DNA of 64,000 bases from Galbibacter marinus (GCF_000300875.1 NZ_AMSG01000003.1:186001-250000), one strand, 5' to 3'; counted from the first letter of the stretch, positions 9,616-18,739 are shown. Notes: generated by a model from the letters alone, not told the origin. Program-made: numbers and translations.

Positions 9616-9885
9616 TTATTCAATTTCCTCAAATTCTATGTATTCTCCAACTTTATTTGAAGAATTTGAGTTTGAAGAATGAGGTTTTTTATCAATAACG
9701 GTCTCCCCTTCCTTGTATTGCGGGGCATTTCTTTTATATTGTTGTTGCGCTTTATATTGTTTTTCAAATTTTTCTCCCATCTTTTTAGAAGCATACTTCA
9801 TTAGATAAGGCGCAAACAAACGTGATAAAATTTTAAACACGTAATAGACCAGAATTATAATTAATATTGTTCGGATTAACTGCAT
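9616..9885 (-). CDS. DUF4834 family small membrane protein
   Basis: 89 residues: one N-terminal membrane helix (about 3-24), then a charged Gln/Lys-rich cytoplasmic tail ending in acidic residues. I recognise it as the Bacteroidota DUF4834 family, of unknown function. It is the first gene of the envelope operon, and its small size suits an accessory role for the YfhO protein, which is inference. Confidence 0.8.
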   Translation of the reverse strand: MQLIRTILIIILVYYVFKILSRLFAPYLMKYASKKMGEKFEKQYKAQQQYKRNAPQYKEGETVIDKKPHSSNSNSSNKVGEYIEFEEIE

Positions 9886-9909
9886 AACAATTCACTTTCA
9901 AAATAAATT

Positions 9910-9917
9910 CAAAAATA
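9910..9917 (-). promoter_or_regulatory. Predicted -7 element (TATTTTTG on minus)
   Basis: CAAAAATA on plus reads TATTTTTG on minus, 25 bases before the DUF4834 ATG, and would start the glycan operon. No well-spaced -33 TTG is seen. Confidence 0.5.
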
Positions 9918-9995
9918 CAACACATTAGCCGTATTTGCAGGTTATAACTGCTAAAAATATAATAAATTCAGTCGAATTCACTCTCACAAAGTTAG

Positions 9996-10021
9996 CAATC
10001 TACCAATAGAAAAGTAGATTG
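9996..10021. promoter_or_regulatory. Inverted repeat, possible operator
   Basis: CAATCTAC (9996-10003) and GTAGATTG (10014-10021) form a perfect 8-base dyad with a 10-base spacer in the divergent region before the beta-barrel and acyltransferase genes. No T run follows, so an operator or leader hairpin is likelier than a terminator. Confidence 0.4.
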
Positions 10022-10093
10022 AACATTGAAATTTAAAAATTCCTTTTAAATTGCCGTTAAATACATAAATTCGTAATTCAAATACAAAATCCG

Positions 10094-11068
10094 ATGAAGA
10101 AGTCAATCTACTTAATTGCTATCGCCCTGATCGCTCTTACACATGAGTTAAATGCACAGTACACGGAAGTTATCAATTCCAATCGTCCTGGTTCTTCCTA
10201 TAGTGCGTTTTCTGTAGGAAAAAATGTTTTTCAGATAGAAGGTGGTTTTTATTACGAACGCTGGGATCATTCTTGGCTAAGAACAAAATCCAACAGGTAC
10301 GCCATGGATATCGTTTTGCGTTATGGTTTTTTATTTGAACAACTTGAGCTGATCTATGACGGACAGTATACATTTGCAAAAGTTATCGAAAACACGGCTA
10401 TTAACCCACGAAAATACAATCAAAACGATTTTACCAAAAATACCATTGGACTCAAATATCTAATTTACGATCCATTTAAAGATCCAGAACGAAACAAACC
10501 TGATCTATACAGCTGGAAGGCTAACAATCACTTGCAGTGGAGAAATTTAATCCCAGCAGTAGCTATTTATGCAGGTGTTAATTTAAACTTTGGTGATAAT
10601 CCATTTTATCCTCAGCAAGAAAGCCTCACACCAAAAGTGATGTTGGCCACTCAACACCACCTCACCCCAAATTGGGTATTTGTCATGAATTTCGCCTATG
10701 ACCAATTCACCTCTGATGATCCGTTATATAGTTATGTATTGACACTCACACATGCACTTCGTGATCCTAGATACACTATATTTGTAGAACATCAAGGGTT
10801 TAAAAGTGACTACTATTCCGATGGAATCTTTAAAATGGGAGCGGCTCGTTTGTTTAACCAAGATTTTCAGTTAGACGCCTCTTTTGGAATTAATATAAAA
10901 GATACCCCAGCTCGCTTTTTTGGAGCAATTGGAGCTTCTTATCGCTTAGATTTTCATCAAGACCCGAAAAACAAATACAACAATTTCTCTGAAAAAGACA
11001 GAGAATTCATAAAGGATGCCAAGAAAAATAGAAAGAACAACAATCCTTTTGAAGAAATAGAAGATTGA
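10094..11068 (+). CDS. Outer-membrane beta-barrel protein (Phenol_MetA_deg-like)
   Basis: 324 residues. A signal peptide (cleavage near LNAQ) is followed by alternating hydrophobic/polar strands rich in Tyr, Phe and Trp. The opening NSNRPGSS motif and spacing resemble the Bacteroidota transporter family around the Phenol_MetA_deg domain. The C-terminal 35 residues are a charged Lys/Asn tail, not a typical barrel end. It ends 7 bases before the N-acyltransferase gene, so the two are probably co-transcribed, and a role in lipid export or outer-membrane placement is possible. Function is inferred only. Confidence 0.7.
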   Translation: MKKSIYLIAIALIALTHELNAQYTEVINSNRPGSSYSAFSVGKNVFQIEGGFYYERWDHSWLRTKSNRYAMDIVLRYGFLFEQLELIYDGQYTFAKVIENTAINPRKYNQNDFTKNTIGLKYLIYDPFKDPERNKPDLYSWKANNHLQWRNLIPAVAIYAGVNLNFGDNPFYPQQESLTPKVMLATQHHLTPNWVFVMNFAYDQFTSDDPLYSYVLTLTHALRDPRYTIFVEHQGFKSDYYSDGIFKMGAARLFNQDFQLDASFGINIKDTPARFFGAIGASYRLDFHQDPKNKYNNFSEKDREFIKDAKKNRKNNNPFEEIED

Positions 11069-11075
11069 TGCCTAT

Positions 11076-12197
11076 ATGATAGAGATTACAGAAATAAAAA
11101 CAAAGAAGCAATTAAAGGAGTTTATAAAATTTCCATTTAATTTATACAAATCCTCCGAAAATTGGGTTCCCCCTATTATTGGTGAGGAGCTCGATAATTT
11201 TGACAAATCTAAAAATCCTGCCTTTAATGATGCCGATGCTTGGTTTTTCCTCGCCTATCAAAATCAAAAAATCGTTGGTAGGGTGTGCGCTATCGTTAAC
11301 TGGGATGAGGTAAAAAAACAAGGCAACCGAAAGATGCGCTTTGGCTGGTTTGACCTTATTAACGATCAAAAGGTCTGCAATGCACTTCTGGATCAGGTAG
11401 TAAGTATCGCAAAAGAACATGAGCTTGAATACATCGAAGGGCCAGCAGGTTTTTCAAACATGGATAAGGCAGGTATGCTCCTAGAGGGTTTTGATCGAAT
11501 TGGAAGTATGCCGACCAATTACAATTATTCTTATTATCCAGAGTTGATAGAAAATTATGGATTTAAAAAAGAAGTTGATTGGAAGGAATACGAAATTATT
11601 ATGCCAGAGCAGGTACCTGATAAGGTTTCCAAGTTTGCTGGTTTACTTCTAAAAAAATACAACTTACGAGTCCTAGACCTTCCAAATACCAAGACACTTC
11701 TACCCTATGCTGAAAAGATATTTGATTTGATGAATAGGTCACACCAACATTTGGAATCCTTTACGCCGATTAAACCATATCAAGTAGAACATTATAAAAA
11801 CAAATATTTAAAATTCCTGGATCCTGATTTCGTGATCCTTATCGCTGATGAAAATGATGAATTAGTAGGTTTTTCTATAATAATGCCTTCTTTTTCAAAA
11901 GCACTTCAAAAGGCCAATGGGAAATTATTCCCTTTTGGATTTTATCATCTTTTAAAGGCTCAAAAATCTGGAGAGAAGGTGACACTCTTACTCATTGGAA
12001 TTGCCCCAGAATACATGCGCAAAGGATTAACGGCAATAATTTTTGACCAGACCTACAAGACCTTTGTCAAAAAAGGAACCCGAGTGATGGAAACCAATCC
12101 TGAACTAGAAACAAATAGTCAAGTACAAGCTTTATGGAAAGACTACAATCCACAACTTATTAAAAAGTGGCGGACCTACCGCAAGTATCTATCCTAG
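11076..12197 (+). CDS. GNAT-fold N-acyltransferase, bacterial ceramide synthase-like
   Basis: 373 residues. It starts with the family signature of a lysine-rich strand, then LYKSSENWVPP, and continues with a GNAT core (IVGRVCAIVN; EGPAGFSNMDKAGMLLEGFD; later LLIGIAPEYMRKGL). This is the YghO-like family, often misnamed GTP cyclohydrolase. From memory, the Caulobacter member bCerS N-acylates the sphingoid base. Here it faces an alpha-oxoamine synthase and an SDR, so N-acylation of a sphingoid or capnine base is the best guess. Co-transcribed with the preceding beta-barrel gene. Lipid class is unproven. Confidence 0.75.
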   Translation: MIEITEIKTKKQLKEFIKFPFNLYKSSENWVPPIIGEELDNFDKSKNPAFNDADAWFFLAYQNQKIVGRVCAIVNWDEVKKQGNRKMRFGWFDLINDQKVCNALLDQVVSIAKEHELEYIEGPAGFSNMDKAGMLLEGFDRIGSMPTNYNYSYYPELIENYGFKKEVDWKEYEIIMPEQVPDKVSKFAGLLLKKYNLRVLDLPNTKTLLPYAEKIFDLMNRSHQHLESFTPIKPYQVEHYKNKYLKFLDPDFVILIADENDELVGFSIIMPSFSKALQKANGKLFPFGFYHLLKAQKSGEKVTLLLIGIAPEYMRKGLTAIIFDQTYKTFVKKGTRVMETNPELETNSQVQALWKDYNPQLIKKWRTYRKYLS

Positions 12198-12234
12198 ATT
12201 GGGAATGGACCAAAAAACATCGAATAACAACTAC

Positions 12235-12281
12235 AAAAAAGAGAAGCTCAAAAACCTAAAGTTTCCAGAGCTTCTCTTTTT
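12235..12281. terminator. Strong bidirectional terminator
   Basis: Perfect stem AAGAGAAGCTC / GAGCTTCTCTT (12239-12249 and 12268-12278) with A and T runs on both sides, between the convergent N-acyltransferase and alpha-oxoamine synthase genes. Confidence 0.9.
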
Positions 12282-12317
12282 ATTATAACCAGTAGATAAT
12301 TTCTACAGAATATCTTT

Positions 12318-13580
12318 TTACTTATCCCCCATAGCGGCTTCAACAGCAGCAGAAAGGCGTTTATATGTACCATTTTCAAGGCGGTCTCTAATAGCAGAGA
12401 ATGCATCTAAAGTCAGTTGAATATCCTCTAGATCATGTGTCGCAGTTGGAATCATACGCAAAAGAATTAATCCTTTTGGTATTACTGGATACACTACAAT
12501 TGAACAGAAAATTCCATAATTTTCACGCAAGTCTTTCACAAGAGCCATAGCCTCAGGAATACTTCCGTTTAAGTATACTGGGGTTACACAACTTTGTGTA
12601 GTTCCAATATTAAACCCACGTTCCTTTAGGCCATTTTGAAGAGCATTTACATTTTCCCAAAGTTTTTCTTTGAGTTCAGGCATTGTCTTCATCATATGCA
12701 AGCGTTTCAATGCTCCTTTTACGTAAATCATTGGTAATGATTTAGCAAACATTTGAGATCGAAGGTTATATTTTAGATAGTCGATCACTTCTTTATCGCC
12801 CGCTAAAAACGCACCAATACCAGCCATAGACTTAGCAAAGGTTGCAAAATAAACGTCGATTTGATCTTGAACTCCTTGCTCCTCTCCTGTTCCTGCACCT
12901 GTTTTACCTAGTGTTCCAAAACCGTGAGCGTCATCGACCAAGAGTCTAAAGTTGTATTTTCCTTTAAGTGCAACGATTTCCTTTAAACGACCTTGCTCTC
13001 CACGCATTCCAAATACACCTTCAGAGATCACTAGGATTCCTCCTCCTGTTTGCTCTGCCATTTTAGTAGCACGTTCTAGGTTTTTCTCAAGGCTTTCCAT
13101 ATCATTGTGTTGATATGTAAAACGTTTACCCATGTGAAGTCGTACACCATCGATGATACAAGCATGTGAATCAACATCATAAACGATGATATCGTCCTTA
13201 GTTACTAATGCATCAATACAAGACACCATTCCTTGGTAACCAAAGTTCAATAAATACGCAGCTTGTTTATCAACAAATTCAGCGAGTTCATTTTGTAGCT
13301 GATCGTGCAAGTCAGTATGACCACTCATCATTCGTGCTCCCATAGGGTATGCAGCGCCATGCTGAGCAGCGGCCTGAGCATCTACCTTAAGTACCTCCGG
13401 ATGATTTGCCAACCCAAGGTAATCATTAATACTCCAGGTGATAACATCTTTTCCATTAAACTTCATTCTATTTGAGATATTTCCTTCCAATTTTGGAAAT
13501 ACGAAATATCCCTCAGCCTGAGAAGCCCATTTTCCTAATGGACCTTTATTCTCAATAATTCTATCAAATAAGTCTCTCAT
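12318..13580 (-). CDS. Alpha-oxoamine synthase: cysteate/serine acyltransferase candidate
   Basis: 420 residues, fold-type I PLP enzyme of the family of serine palmitoyltransferase, KBL and 8-amino-7-oxononanoate synthase. Visible residues: DSHAC with H139, DDAHG (D216, H219) and the PLP lysine K250 in TFAKSMAG. The N-terminus (LGKWASQAEGYFVFPK) belongs to a flavobacterial clade that, from recall, differs from Bacteroides-type serine palmitoyltransferase and is linked to cysteate fatty acyltransferase, which makes 3-ketocapnine. Next to a reductase and a cysteine-synthase-like gene, the cysteate reaction is favoured, but serine palmitoyltransferase cannot be excluded. It has its own predicted promoter at 13637. 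Confidence 0.8.
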   Translation of the reverse strand: MRDLFDRIIENKGPLGKWASQAEGYFVFPKLEGNISNRMKFNGKDVITWSINDYLGLANHPEVLKVDAQAAAQHGAAYPMGARMMSGHTDLHDQLQNELAEFVDKQAAYLLNFGYQGMVSCIDALVTKDDIIVYDVDSHACIIDGVRLHMGKRFTYQHNDMESLEKNLERATKMAEQTGGGILVISEGVFGMRGEQGRLKEIVALKGKYNFRLLVDDAHGFGTLGKTGAGTGEEQGVQDQIDVYFATFAKSMAGIGAFLAGDKEVIDYLKYNLRSQMFAKSLPMIYVKGALKRLHMMKTMPELKEKLWENVNALQNGLKERGFNIGTTQSCVTPVYLNGSIPEAMALVKDLRENYGIFCSIVVYPVIPKGLILLRMIPTATHDLEDIQLTLDAFSAIRDRLENGTYKRLSAAVEAAMGDK

Positions 13581-13636
13581 GTAAATGGAGGTTTTCTATT
13601 CTTTTTAATTGTATTATGTGTTTACTCAACAGAGGG

Positions 13637-13644
13637 CAAAAGTA
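13637..13644 (-). promoter_or_regulatory. Predicted -7 element (TACTTTTG on minus)
   Basis: CAAAAGTA on plus fits TAnnTTTG on minus, 57 bases before the ATG at 13580, in the 93-base gap after the SDR gene. It suggests the synthase can be transcribed independently. Confidence 0.5.
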
Positions 13645-13673
13645 ACTAAAATTAAGGTCTTTTCATAACATAT

Positions 13674-14534
13674 TTACGAATCTTGTAAAAGATGGCGAAA
13701 TTGTTTTTGGAACATCTTATCTAAGAATTTATCGGGGAAGACATGTATGGCCAACCAAAACAGCCATTTTTTCGGAGCAACTAAATATCTTGTTTTGTTT
13801 TTTTTACCCTCTGCAATGTCATAAATTAAATTAGCTACAATACTGGCATCCAATGCCGCACCTTCCATTCCTTGTACAGCTTTATCCATTTTCGCGTAGA
13901 TTCGCTCATATGGAGTGTCTTTATATTTGTTAATCTGCTCAGCTGATTCTGCCTTTGCTTTATTCCATATTTCAGACTGTATTGGTCCTGGTTCAATGAT
14001 GGTCACGCCAATTCCAAAATCCAACAATTCTCTTCTAAATCCATCAGAAATCGCTTCCACAGCATGCTTGGAAGCCGCATAAGGAGCCATAAAGGGTCGG
14101 GTCACACGACCAGCTCCACTGCTGATATTTATCATTCTTCCCTTGGGAAGATCATTGTCAAACCCAAGAAGCGGCAAAAATGTCTGGGACACCCGTACTA
14201 GACCTAACACATTAATATCAAGCTGTTGTGAGAATTCTTCTAAGGCGATATAAGCCATAGGACCATTTACAGAAACTCCAGCATTATTCACAAGGCAATC
14301 CAATGGTTTATCTCCTAAAATAGCCTTGACCTCTAGGTAGGAAGCTTGAATAGCTTTTAAATCAGCAACATCGAAAATCAGTGGATAGAAGTTAGCACCT
14401 AATTCCTCCTGAAGCCGATCAGCATCTGCTTGTTTTCTGACACTTCCGAAAACCATATATCCTCGGCTCAAAAATAAGTTCGCGGTGCTCCATCCTATTC
14501 CAGAGGACACCCCAGTGATCATTATACTTTTCAT
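13674..14534 (-). CDS. Short-chain dehydrogenase/reductase, 3-keto-base reductase candidate
   Basis: 286 residues, classical SDR. Cofactor motif TGVSSGIG at 7-14, NNAG at 83-86, catalytic S139, Y152 and K156 (YAASK), then the PGP motif after the active site. The C-terminal hydrophobic stretch (WLFWLAIHVFP) could associate with membrane, as in ceramide-type reductases. Beside an alpha-oxoamine synthase it probably reduces the 3-keto group of the condensation product (3-ketocapnine or 3-ketosphinganine) with NADPH. It starts 30 bases after the oxygenase stop, with a terminator between. Confidence 0.8.
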   Translation of the reverse strand: MKSIMITGVSSGIGWSTANLFLSRGYMVFGSVRKQADADRLQEELGANFYPLIFDVADLKAIQASYLEVKAILGDKPLDCLVNNAGVSVNGPMAYIALEEFSQQLDINVLGLVRVSQTFLPLLGFDNDLPKGRMINISSGAGRVTRPFMAPYAASKHAVEAISDGFRRELLDFGIGVTIIEPGPIQSEIWNKAKAESAEQINKYKDTPYERIYAKMDKAVQGMEGAALDASIVANLIYDIAEGKKNKTRYLVAPKKWLFWLAIHVFPDKFLDKMFQKQFRHLLQDS

Positions 14535-14550
14535 AGGTATTTTTATCTTT

Positions 14551-14577
14551 AAAAAAAGGGCGCTTTATCCAACGCCC
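14551..14577 (-). terminator. Intra-operon terminator/attenuator
   Basis: On minus, GGGCG (14577-14573), a 10-base loop and CGCCC (14562-14558) are followed by seven T. The hairpin includes the last codons and the stop of the oxygenase gene and precedes the SDR ATG by about 17 bases, so read-through must supply the SDR unless it has an internal promoter. Confidence 0.75.
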
Positions 14578-15428
14578 AAATTCATCATTGCCCTTTGGGC
14601 ATTTTGTATCGCTTTATTATCCTTATATCTTTTCCAACGCTGGCCAGCTAAATAATTCATTCCACTATCAAATGCAAAGAGTCGCAATAGATTCGAGGCT
14701 CCTTGTACTTTTGTTTTTATGGAATCATTAGCGCGCAAAGCTAATGAAAATCCACCTTTAGAATAATATACATAATGCCACCATAGCTTAGGTATAAACA
14801 AGGTTTCTCCATGTTCGATAACTGCTTTAAAACCTTTAGCATGTTTAAAGGCTGGGTACCGCTCTAAATCGGGATCTAACACATCCACATGAGAATGGTT
14901 AGTAAAGGGCAATTTGTATAGAAATTCAGATTGATCAGGTGGATATAGATAGACTACTTTTTGCGTTTGAAAATGTGATAAAAACACATGAGAGCAGTCA
15001 ATATCGTAATGAAGATTAAGAGCAGAACCTTGTCCTCCAAAAAACATCAATGCAAATTTCATAAAACCATCCATAATCGTTGGCGTTTTATAGTCATTTG
15101 CTAATTCAGGAGCACGTTTCATAATTTGAAAATTATGGAATCTTAGACTCGTTGGCTTGTGCTGGATTATATCTAAATAATCTCCAAACCTTTTATAAGT
15201 AGTGGGCTTCATATAGCCATTACCAGGGTCATGATAAGAATCATCATACATTGGAATTTCCCATTCGCCGTATTGCTTCCTGAAAAAATCAAAAGTCCAT
15301 TTTTTCCTAGCAAGCCAGTTTTTTGTCAAATCTTTAAAAATTACAGGTCTCTGGGCAGAAAGATACTGTTCTTTAAATTCCTCTTTGGTGATCCCCTCAA
15401 CTTTATCAACCAAATTGAAATCCGACAT
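14565..15428 (-). CDS. Cupin-8/JmjC-like Fe(II)/2-oxoglutarate oxygenase
   Basis: 287 residues. The double-stranded beta-helix shows an iron triad: H140 and D142 in LHYDID and H218 in LWWHYVYY. K157 lies in the strand that binds 2-oxoglutarate in FIH-type enzymes. Spacing and the FIPKLWWH motif fit the cupin_8 family. It lies 15 bases after the cysteine-synthase-like gene and before the SDR, inside the lipid operon. A hydroxylase acting on the acyl chain or base of a sulfonolipid is attractive but unproven; protein hydroxylation is the alternative. The C-terminal about 50 residues are basic and helical. Confidence 0.78.
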   Translation of the reverse strand: MSDFNLVDKVEGITKEEFKEQYLSAQRPVIFKDLTKNWLARKKWTFDFFRKQYGEWEIPMYDDSYHDPGNGYMKPTTYKRFGDYLDIIQHKPTSLRFHNFQIMKRAPELANDYKTPTIMDGFMKFALMFFGGQGSALNLHYDIDCSHVFLSHFQTQKVVYLYPPDQSEFLYKLPFTNHSHVDVLDPDLERYPAFKHAKGFKAVIEHGETLFIPKLWWHYVYYSKGGFSLALRANDSIKTKVQGASNLLRLFAFDSGMNYLAGQRWKRYKDNKAIQNAQRAMMNLGVG

Positions 15429-15443
15429 GTTTTAAATCTTGCT

Positions 15444-16484
15444 TTATTTGATATACTCAATTTTTTGAGTTGCTTCTGTATTGACAGAATCAAAGAATCC
15501 TTGATCCCGCATCCATTCATCGCTATATATTTTACTCATATAACGTGATCCGTGGTCTGGGAATATCATTATAACATTACTATTCACGTCAAACTCACCT
15601 AGTTCAGCCAACTGTTTGGCAGCTTGAAATGCAGCTCCACTAGTGTAGCCTATAAAGCAACCTTCAGTTTTAGATATCATTCTAGCAGTATGGGCACTTT
15701 CTTCATCTGTCACTTTGATAAATTCATCTATGACCTCAAAATCTGTTGCACCAGGTATTAGGTTTTTTCCTAAACCTTCAATTCTATAAGGGTATATTTC
15801 GTTAGAGTCAAATTCACGAGTTTCGTGATATTTTTTCAAAACAGATCCGTAGGCATCCACCCCAATCACTTTTATATTAGGATTCATTTCTTTTAAAAAT
15901 CGGCCTGTTCCAGATATTGTACCTCCAGTTCCGCTGCAGGCAATAAGGTGTGTAATTTGTCCGTTAGTTTGTTCCCATATCTCAGGACCAGTTGTCCTGT
16001 AATGAGCCTCCATGTTGAGTTGGTTAAAATACTGGTTAATATATACCGAACCCTTCATTTCTTCATGCATTCGTTTAGCGACTTGGTAGTATGATCTAGG
16101 ATCGTCCGCACTTACATGTGCGGGACATACATAAACCTTTGCCCCCATGGCACGCAGCATGTCAATCTTATCAGGTGAAGATTTTGAACTTACTGCCAAA
16201 ATGCAGTCGTAACCTTTGATTACACTTACCATAGCAATACTAAATCCCGTATTACCAGAAGTCGTTTCTATAATGGTGTCACCTGGTTTTAAAATCCCTT
16301 TACGCTCAGCCTCTTCAATAATATGTAACGCTATCCTATCTTTACTAGAATGTCCTGGATTAAAAGCTTCGACTTTAGCGTAGAAGTTTCCTATAAGATT
16401 TTGGGTTATTTTACTTAGTTTTAGTAAGGGTGTATTACCTATTAAATCTAAAACATTATCGTAAGCATTTATCTTTTGTTTCAT
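15444..16484 (-). CDS. Cysteine-synthase-family PLP enzyme, cysteate synthase candidate
   Basis: 346 residues, fold-type II PLP enzyme. PLP lysine K48 in GHSSKDR (usually SxKDR), phosphate loop TSGNTG at 75-80 and the GTGGTISG loop after the midpoint. The C-terminal half resembles the catalytic core of cystathionine beta-synthase without the regulatory CBS pair. Ordinary cysteine synthesis is possible, but first position in an operon with oxygenase, SDR and alpha-oxoamine synthase favours production of cysteate from an activated serine and sulfite. A TAAATTTG box lies 48 bases upstream of its ATG. Confidence 0.75.
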   Translation of the reverse strand: MKQKINAYDNVLDLIGNTPLLKLSKITQNLIGNFYAKVEAFNPGHSSKDRIALHIIEEAERKGILKPGDTIIETTSGNTGFSIAMVSVIKGYDCILAVSSKSSPDKIDMLRAMGAKVYVCPAHVSADDPRSYYQVAKRMHEEMKGSVYINQYFNQLNMEAHYRTTGPEIWEQTNGQITHLIACSGTGGTISGTGRFLKEMNPNIKVIGVDAYGSVLKKYHETREFDSNEIYPYRIEGLGKNLIPGATDFEVIDEFIKVTDEESAHTARMISKTEGCFIGYTSGAAFQAAKQLAELGEFDVNSNVIMIFPDHGSRYMSKIYSDEWMRDQGFFDSVNTEATQKIEYIK

Positions 16485-16531
16485 AGAAATTTGGTTAGAT
16501 ACAAAATAGATTTGAATTCCTCCAAACCTTG

Positions 16532-16539
16532 CAAATTTA
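16532..16539 (-). promoter_or_regulatory. Predicted -7 element (TAAATTTG on minus)
   Basis: CAAATTTA on plus is an exact TAnnTTTG match on minus between the oligopeptidase stop and the cysteine-synthase-like ATG at 16484. It probably starts the lipid operon. No -33 TTG is seen at the right distance. Confidence 0.55.
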
Positions 16540-16555
16540 AAGACTTTTTTTAAAA

Positions 16556-18694
16556 CTATTGATTAATTCCTTCTAAATCTAAAACAAAGGCATATTCTTG
16601 TGCAACCTCTTTCAAAGCTTCAAAACGTCCCGAAGCGCCGCCATGGCCTGCATCCATATTGGTTTGGAAAAGTAATATTTGTTCTCCTTTTTTAACACTT
16701 CTTAACTTTGCTACCCATTTAGCAGGTTCCCAATACTGCACCTGAGAATCGTGAAATCCTGTGGTGACAAGTAAATTTGGATACTCTTTGGATTCTACAT
16801 TATCATAGGGTGAATAGGACTTCATATAATTGTAATACTCCTTCTTATTTGGATTCCCCCACTCATCGTATTCTCCTGTTGTCAGTGGAATAGATTCATC
16901 TAGCATGGTCGTTAAAACATCTACAAAAGGGACAGCAGCTATTACCCCATTATATAACTCAGGCGCTAGGTTTATCACTGCACCCATAAGTAAACCACCT
17001 GCAGATCCTCCCATAGCATACATATGCTCTTTGGTAGTATAGCCTTGCTGGATTAAGAATTCTGTACAGTTGATGAAGTCCGTAAAAGTGTTCACCTTTT
17101 CTAAAAGTTTTCCATTTTCATACCACTGTCTTCCTAAGTATTCTCCACCTCGAATATGAGCAATGGCATAGATAAATCCCCTATCGAGTAGCGAAAGTCT
17201 TACTGAGGAGAAATAAGGATCTATAGTAGCTCCGTAGGATCCGTATCCATAAAGTAATAGCGGATTCTTACCATTGTTTTTCATGTCTTTTCTATATACA
17301 AGGGAAATAGGGATCTTAGTTCCATCAGTAGCCTTAGCCCATACTCTTTCAGAGGCATAATTATCCTTATTAAAAGTACCTCCTAACACCTGTTGCTCTT
17401 TTTTGACTTTTCTTTCTTTGGTCTTCATATTAAAGTCAATTGTACTTGCTGGTGTTGTTAAAGCATTGTACACAAAACGAAGTGTGTCTGTGTCAAACTC
17501 CAAATTAGTTGAAGTAAACACCGTATAGGTCTCATTGTCGAATGGGATATAATAAGAATCCGTATTATCCCATCGCTGAATCATGATCTTATTTAATCCC
17601 TCAGATCGTTCACTAACCACAAGGTAATCTTTGAAAATATCCACATCCTCCAATAACACTTCAGGGCGGTGTGCAATAACTTCCTGCCAATTTTCTTTTG
17701 AGGTATTATCCACAGAAGTTTTCATGAGTTTAAAATTGGTCGCCTGATCTGCATTGGTGAGAATGTAAAAGGTATCCTCATAATGAGAAATACTGTATTC
17801 CAATCCTCGTATTCTAGGTTGAAATACCTTTGGCGGTTGTTCAGGATGATCGGCATCGATAAAACTAAATTCTGAAGTAAGGGTACTCCCAGATCCAAAG
17901 ACAATATACTTTTGCGACTTGGTTTTATAGACAAAAGCTCTAAAGGTTTCATCGGGCTCATGATAAACCAATTGATCCTCTGACTGTAAGTTTTGAGTAT
18001 CAAACTCATGTTTAAAAATTTTATCAGAGCGTAGGGTTTGCTTATCTTTTCTGGTATAAAAAAATGTTTTATTGTCATTTGCCCATGTGCTAGACCCAGT
18101 GGTGTTTTCAATTCGCAATGGATATATCTGCCCTGTTTCTAAATTTTTAACCTGCAAGACGTATTCTCTCCTACTTACAGTATCTACACCGAATACCGCC
18201 AGGGTATTATCAGGACTTATACTAATACCATTTAAATTAAAGTACGTATGTCCCTTTGCCATTTCATTACAATCAAATAAAACTTCTTGCTCGGCACCTT
18301 CCTCGTCCTTTTTTCTAAGATAGATGGGGTAATCTTTACCCGTTTCATACTTGGTAGAGTACCAATAACCGTTATATTTATATGGAACAGAAGAATCATC
18401 CTCCTTTATCCTTGATTTCATTTCTTTAAAAAGCGACTCCTTAAATTCATCTGTGTGCGCGGTCATTTTATTGTAGTAGTCATTCTCACGCTCTAAGTAG
18501 TCAACTACCTCAGGGTTCTCTCTTTCATTAAGCCAAAAGTAGTCATCCACTCTGATATCACCATGTTTCTCTAAAATCACTTCTTTTTTATCCGCAACTG
18601 GTGGGGTAATATTTTTCATAGTCTTTTGTTGTTTCTCTTTACAGGAACTCACAAAAATAAGGCTTACCATAAGAATAAAAGTACTGTACCGCAT
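16556..18694 (-). CDS. ptrB: Oligopeptidase B-like S9 peptidase, lipoprotein
   Basis: 712 residues, prolyl oligopeptidase family. Residues 1-18 are a lipoprotein signal with lipobox ending at C18, so it is likely tethered in the periplasm. A seven-bladed propeller spans about 80-440, then the hydrolase domain with GGSAGG (S564), FHDSQV (D649) and DAGHGG (H684) as the triad. The [14 protein letters not shown] segment near residue 60 is typical of S9A oligopeptidase B. It cleaves short peptides, usually after basic residues. It is upstream of the lipid operon but separated by 71 bases and a promoter. Confidence 0.9.
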   Translation of the reverse strand: MRYSTFILMVSLIFVSSCKEKQQKTMKNITPPVADKKEVILEKHGDIRVDDYFWLNERENPEVVDYLERENDYYNKMTAHTDEFKESLFKEMKSRIKEDDSSVPYKYNGYWYSTKYETGKDYPIYLRKKDEEGAEQEVLFDCNEMAKGHTYFNLNGISISPDNTLAVFGVDTVSRREYVLQVKNLETGQIYPLRIENTTGSSTWANDNKTFFYTRKDKQTLRSDKIFKHEFDTQNLQSEDQLVYHEPDETFRAFVYKTKSQKYIVFGSGSTLTSEFSFIDADHPEQPPKVFQPRIRGLEYSISHYEDTFYILTNADQATNFKLMKTSVDNTSKENWQEVIAHRPEVLLEDVDIFKDYLVVSERSEGLNKIMIQRWDNTDSYYIPFDNETYTVFTSTNLEFDTDTLRFVYNALTTPASTIDFNMKTKERKVKKEQQVLGGTFNKDNYASERVWAKATDGTKIPISLVYRKDMKNNGKNPLLLYGYGSYGATIDPYFSSVRLSLLDRGFIYAIAHIRGGEYLGRQWYENGKLLEKVNTFTDFINCTEFLIQQGYTTKEHMYAMGGSAGGLLMGAVINLAPELYNGVIAAVPFVDVLTTMLDESIPLTTGEYDEWGNPNKKEYYNYMKSYSPYDNVESKEYPNLLVTTGFHDSQVQYWEPAKWVAKLRSVKKGEQILLFQTNMDAGHGGASGRFEALKEVAQEYAFVLDLEGINQ

Positions 18695-18731
18695 ATAAAA
18701 TTTTAATTAATGTAATTCTGAAGTAATTTAG

Positions 18732-18739
18732 TAAATTTG
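18732..18739 (+). promoter_or_regulatory. Predicted -7 element TAAATTTG for ybaB
   Basis: Exact TAnnTTTG match 18 bases before the ATG at 18758. It places the transcript start just before that ATG and rules out the upstream TTG at 18737, which lies inside the box. Confidence 0.6.

Noticed and set aside
17722-18111. 129-codon frame on minus inside the oligopeptidase gene
   Set aside because: Alternative frame of a gene with clear propeller and catalytic motifs.
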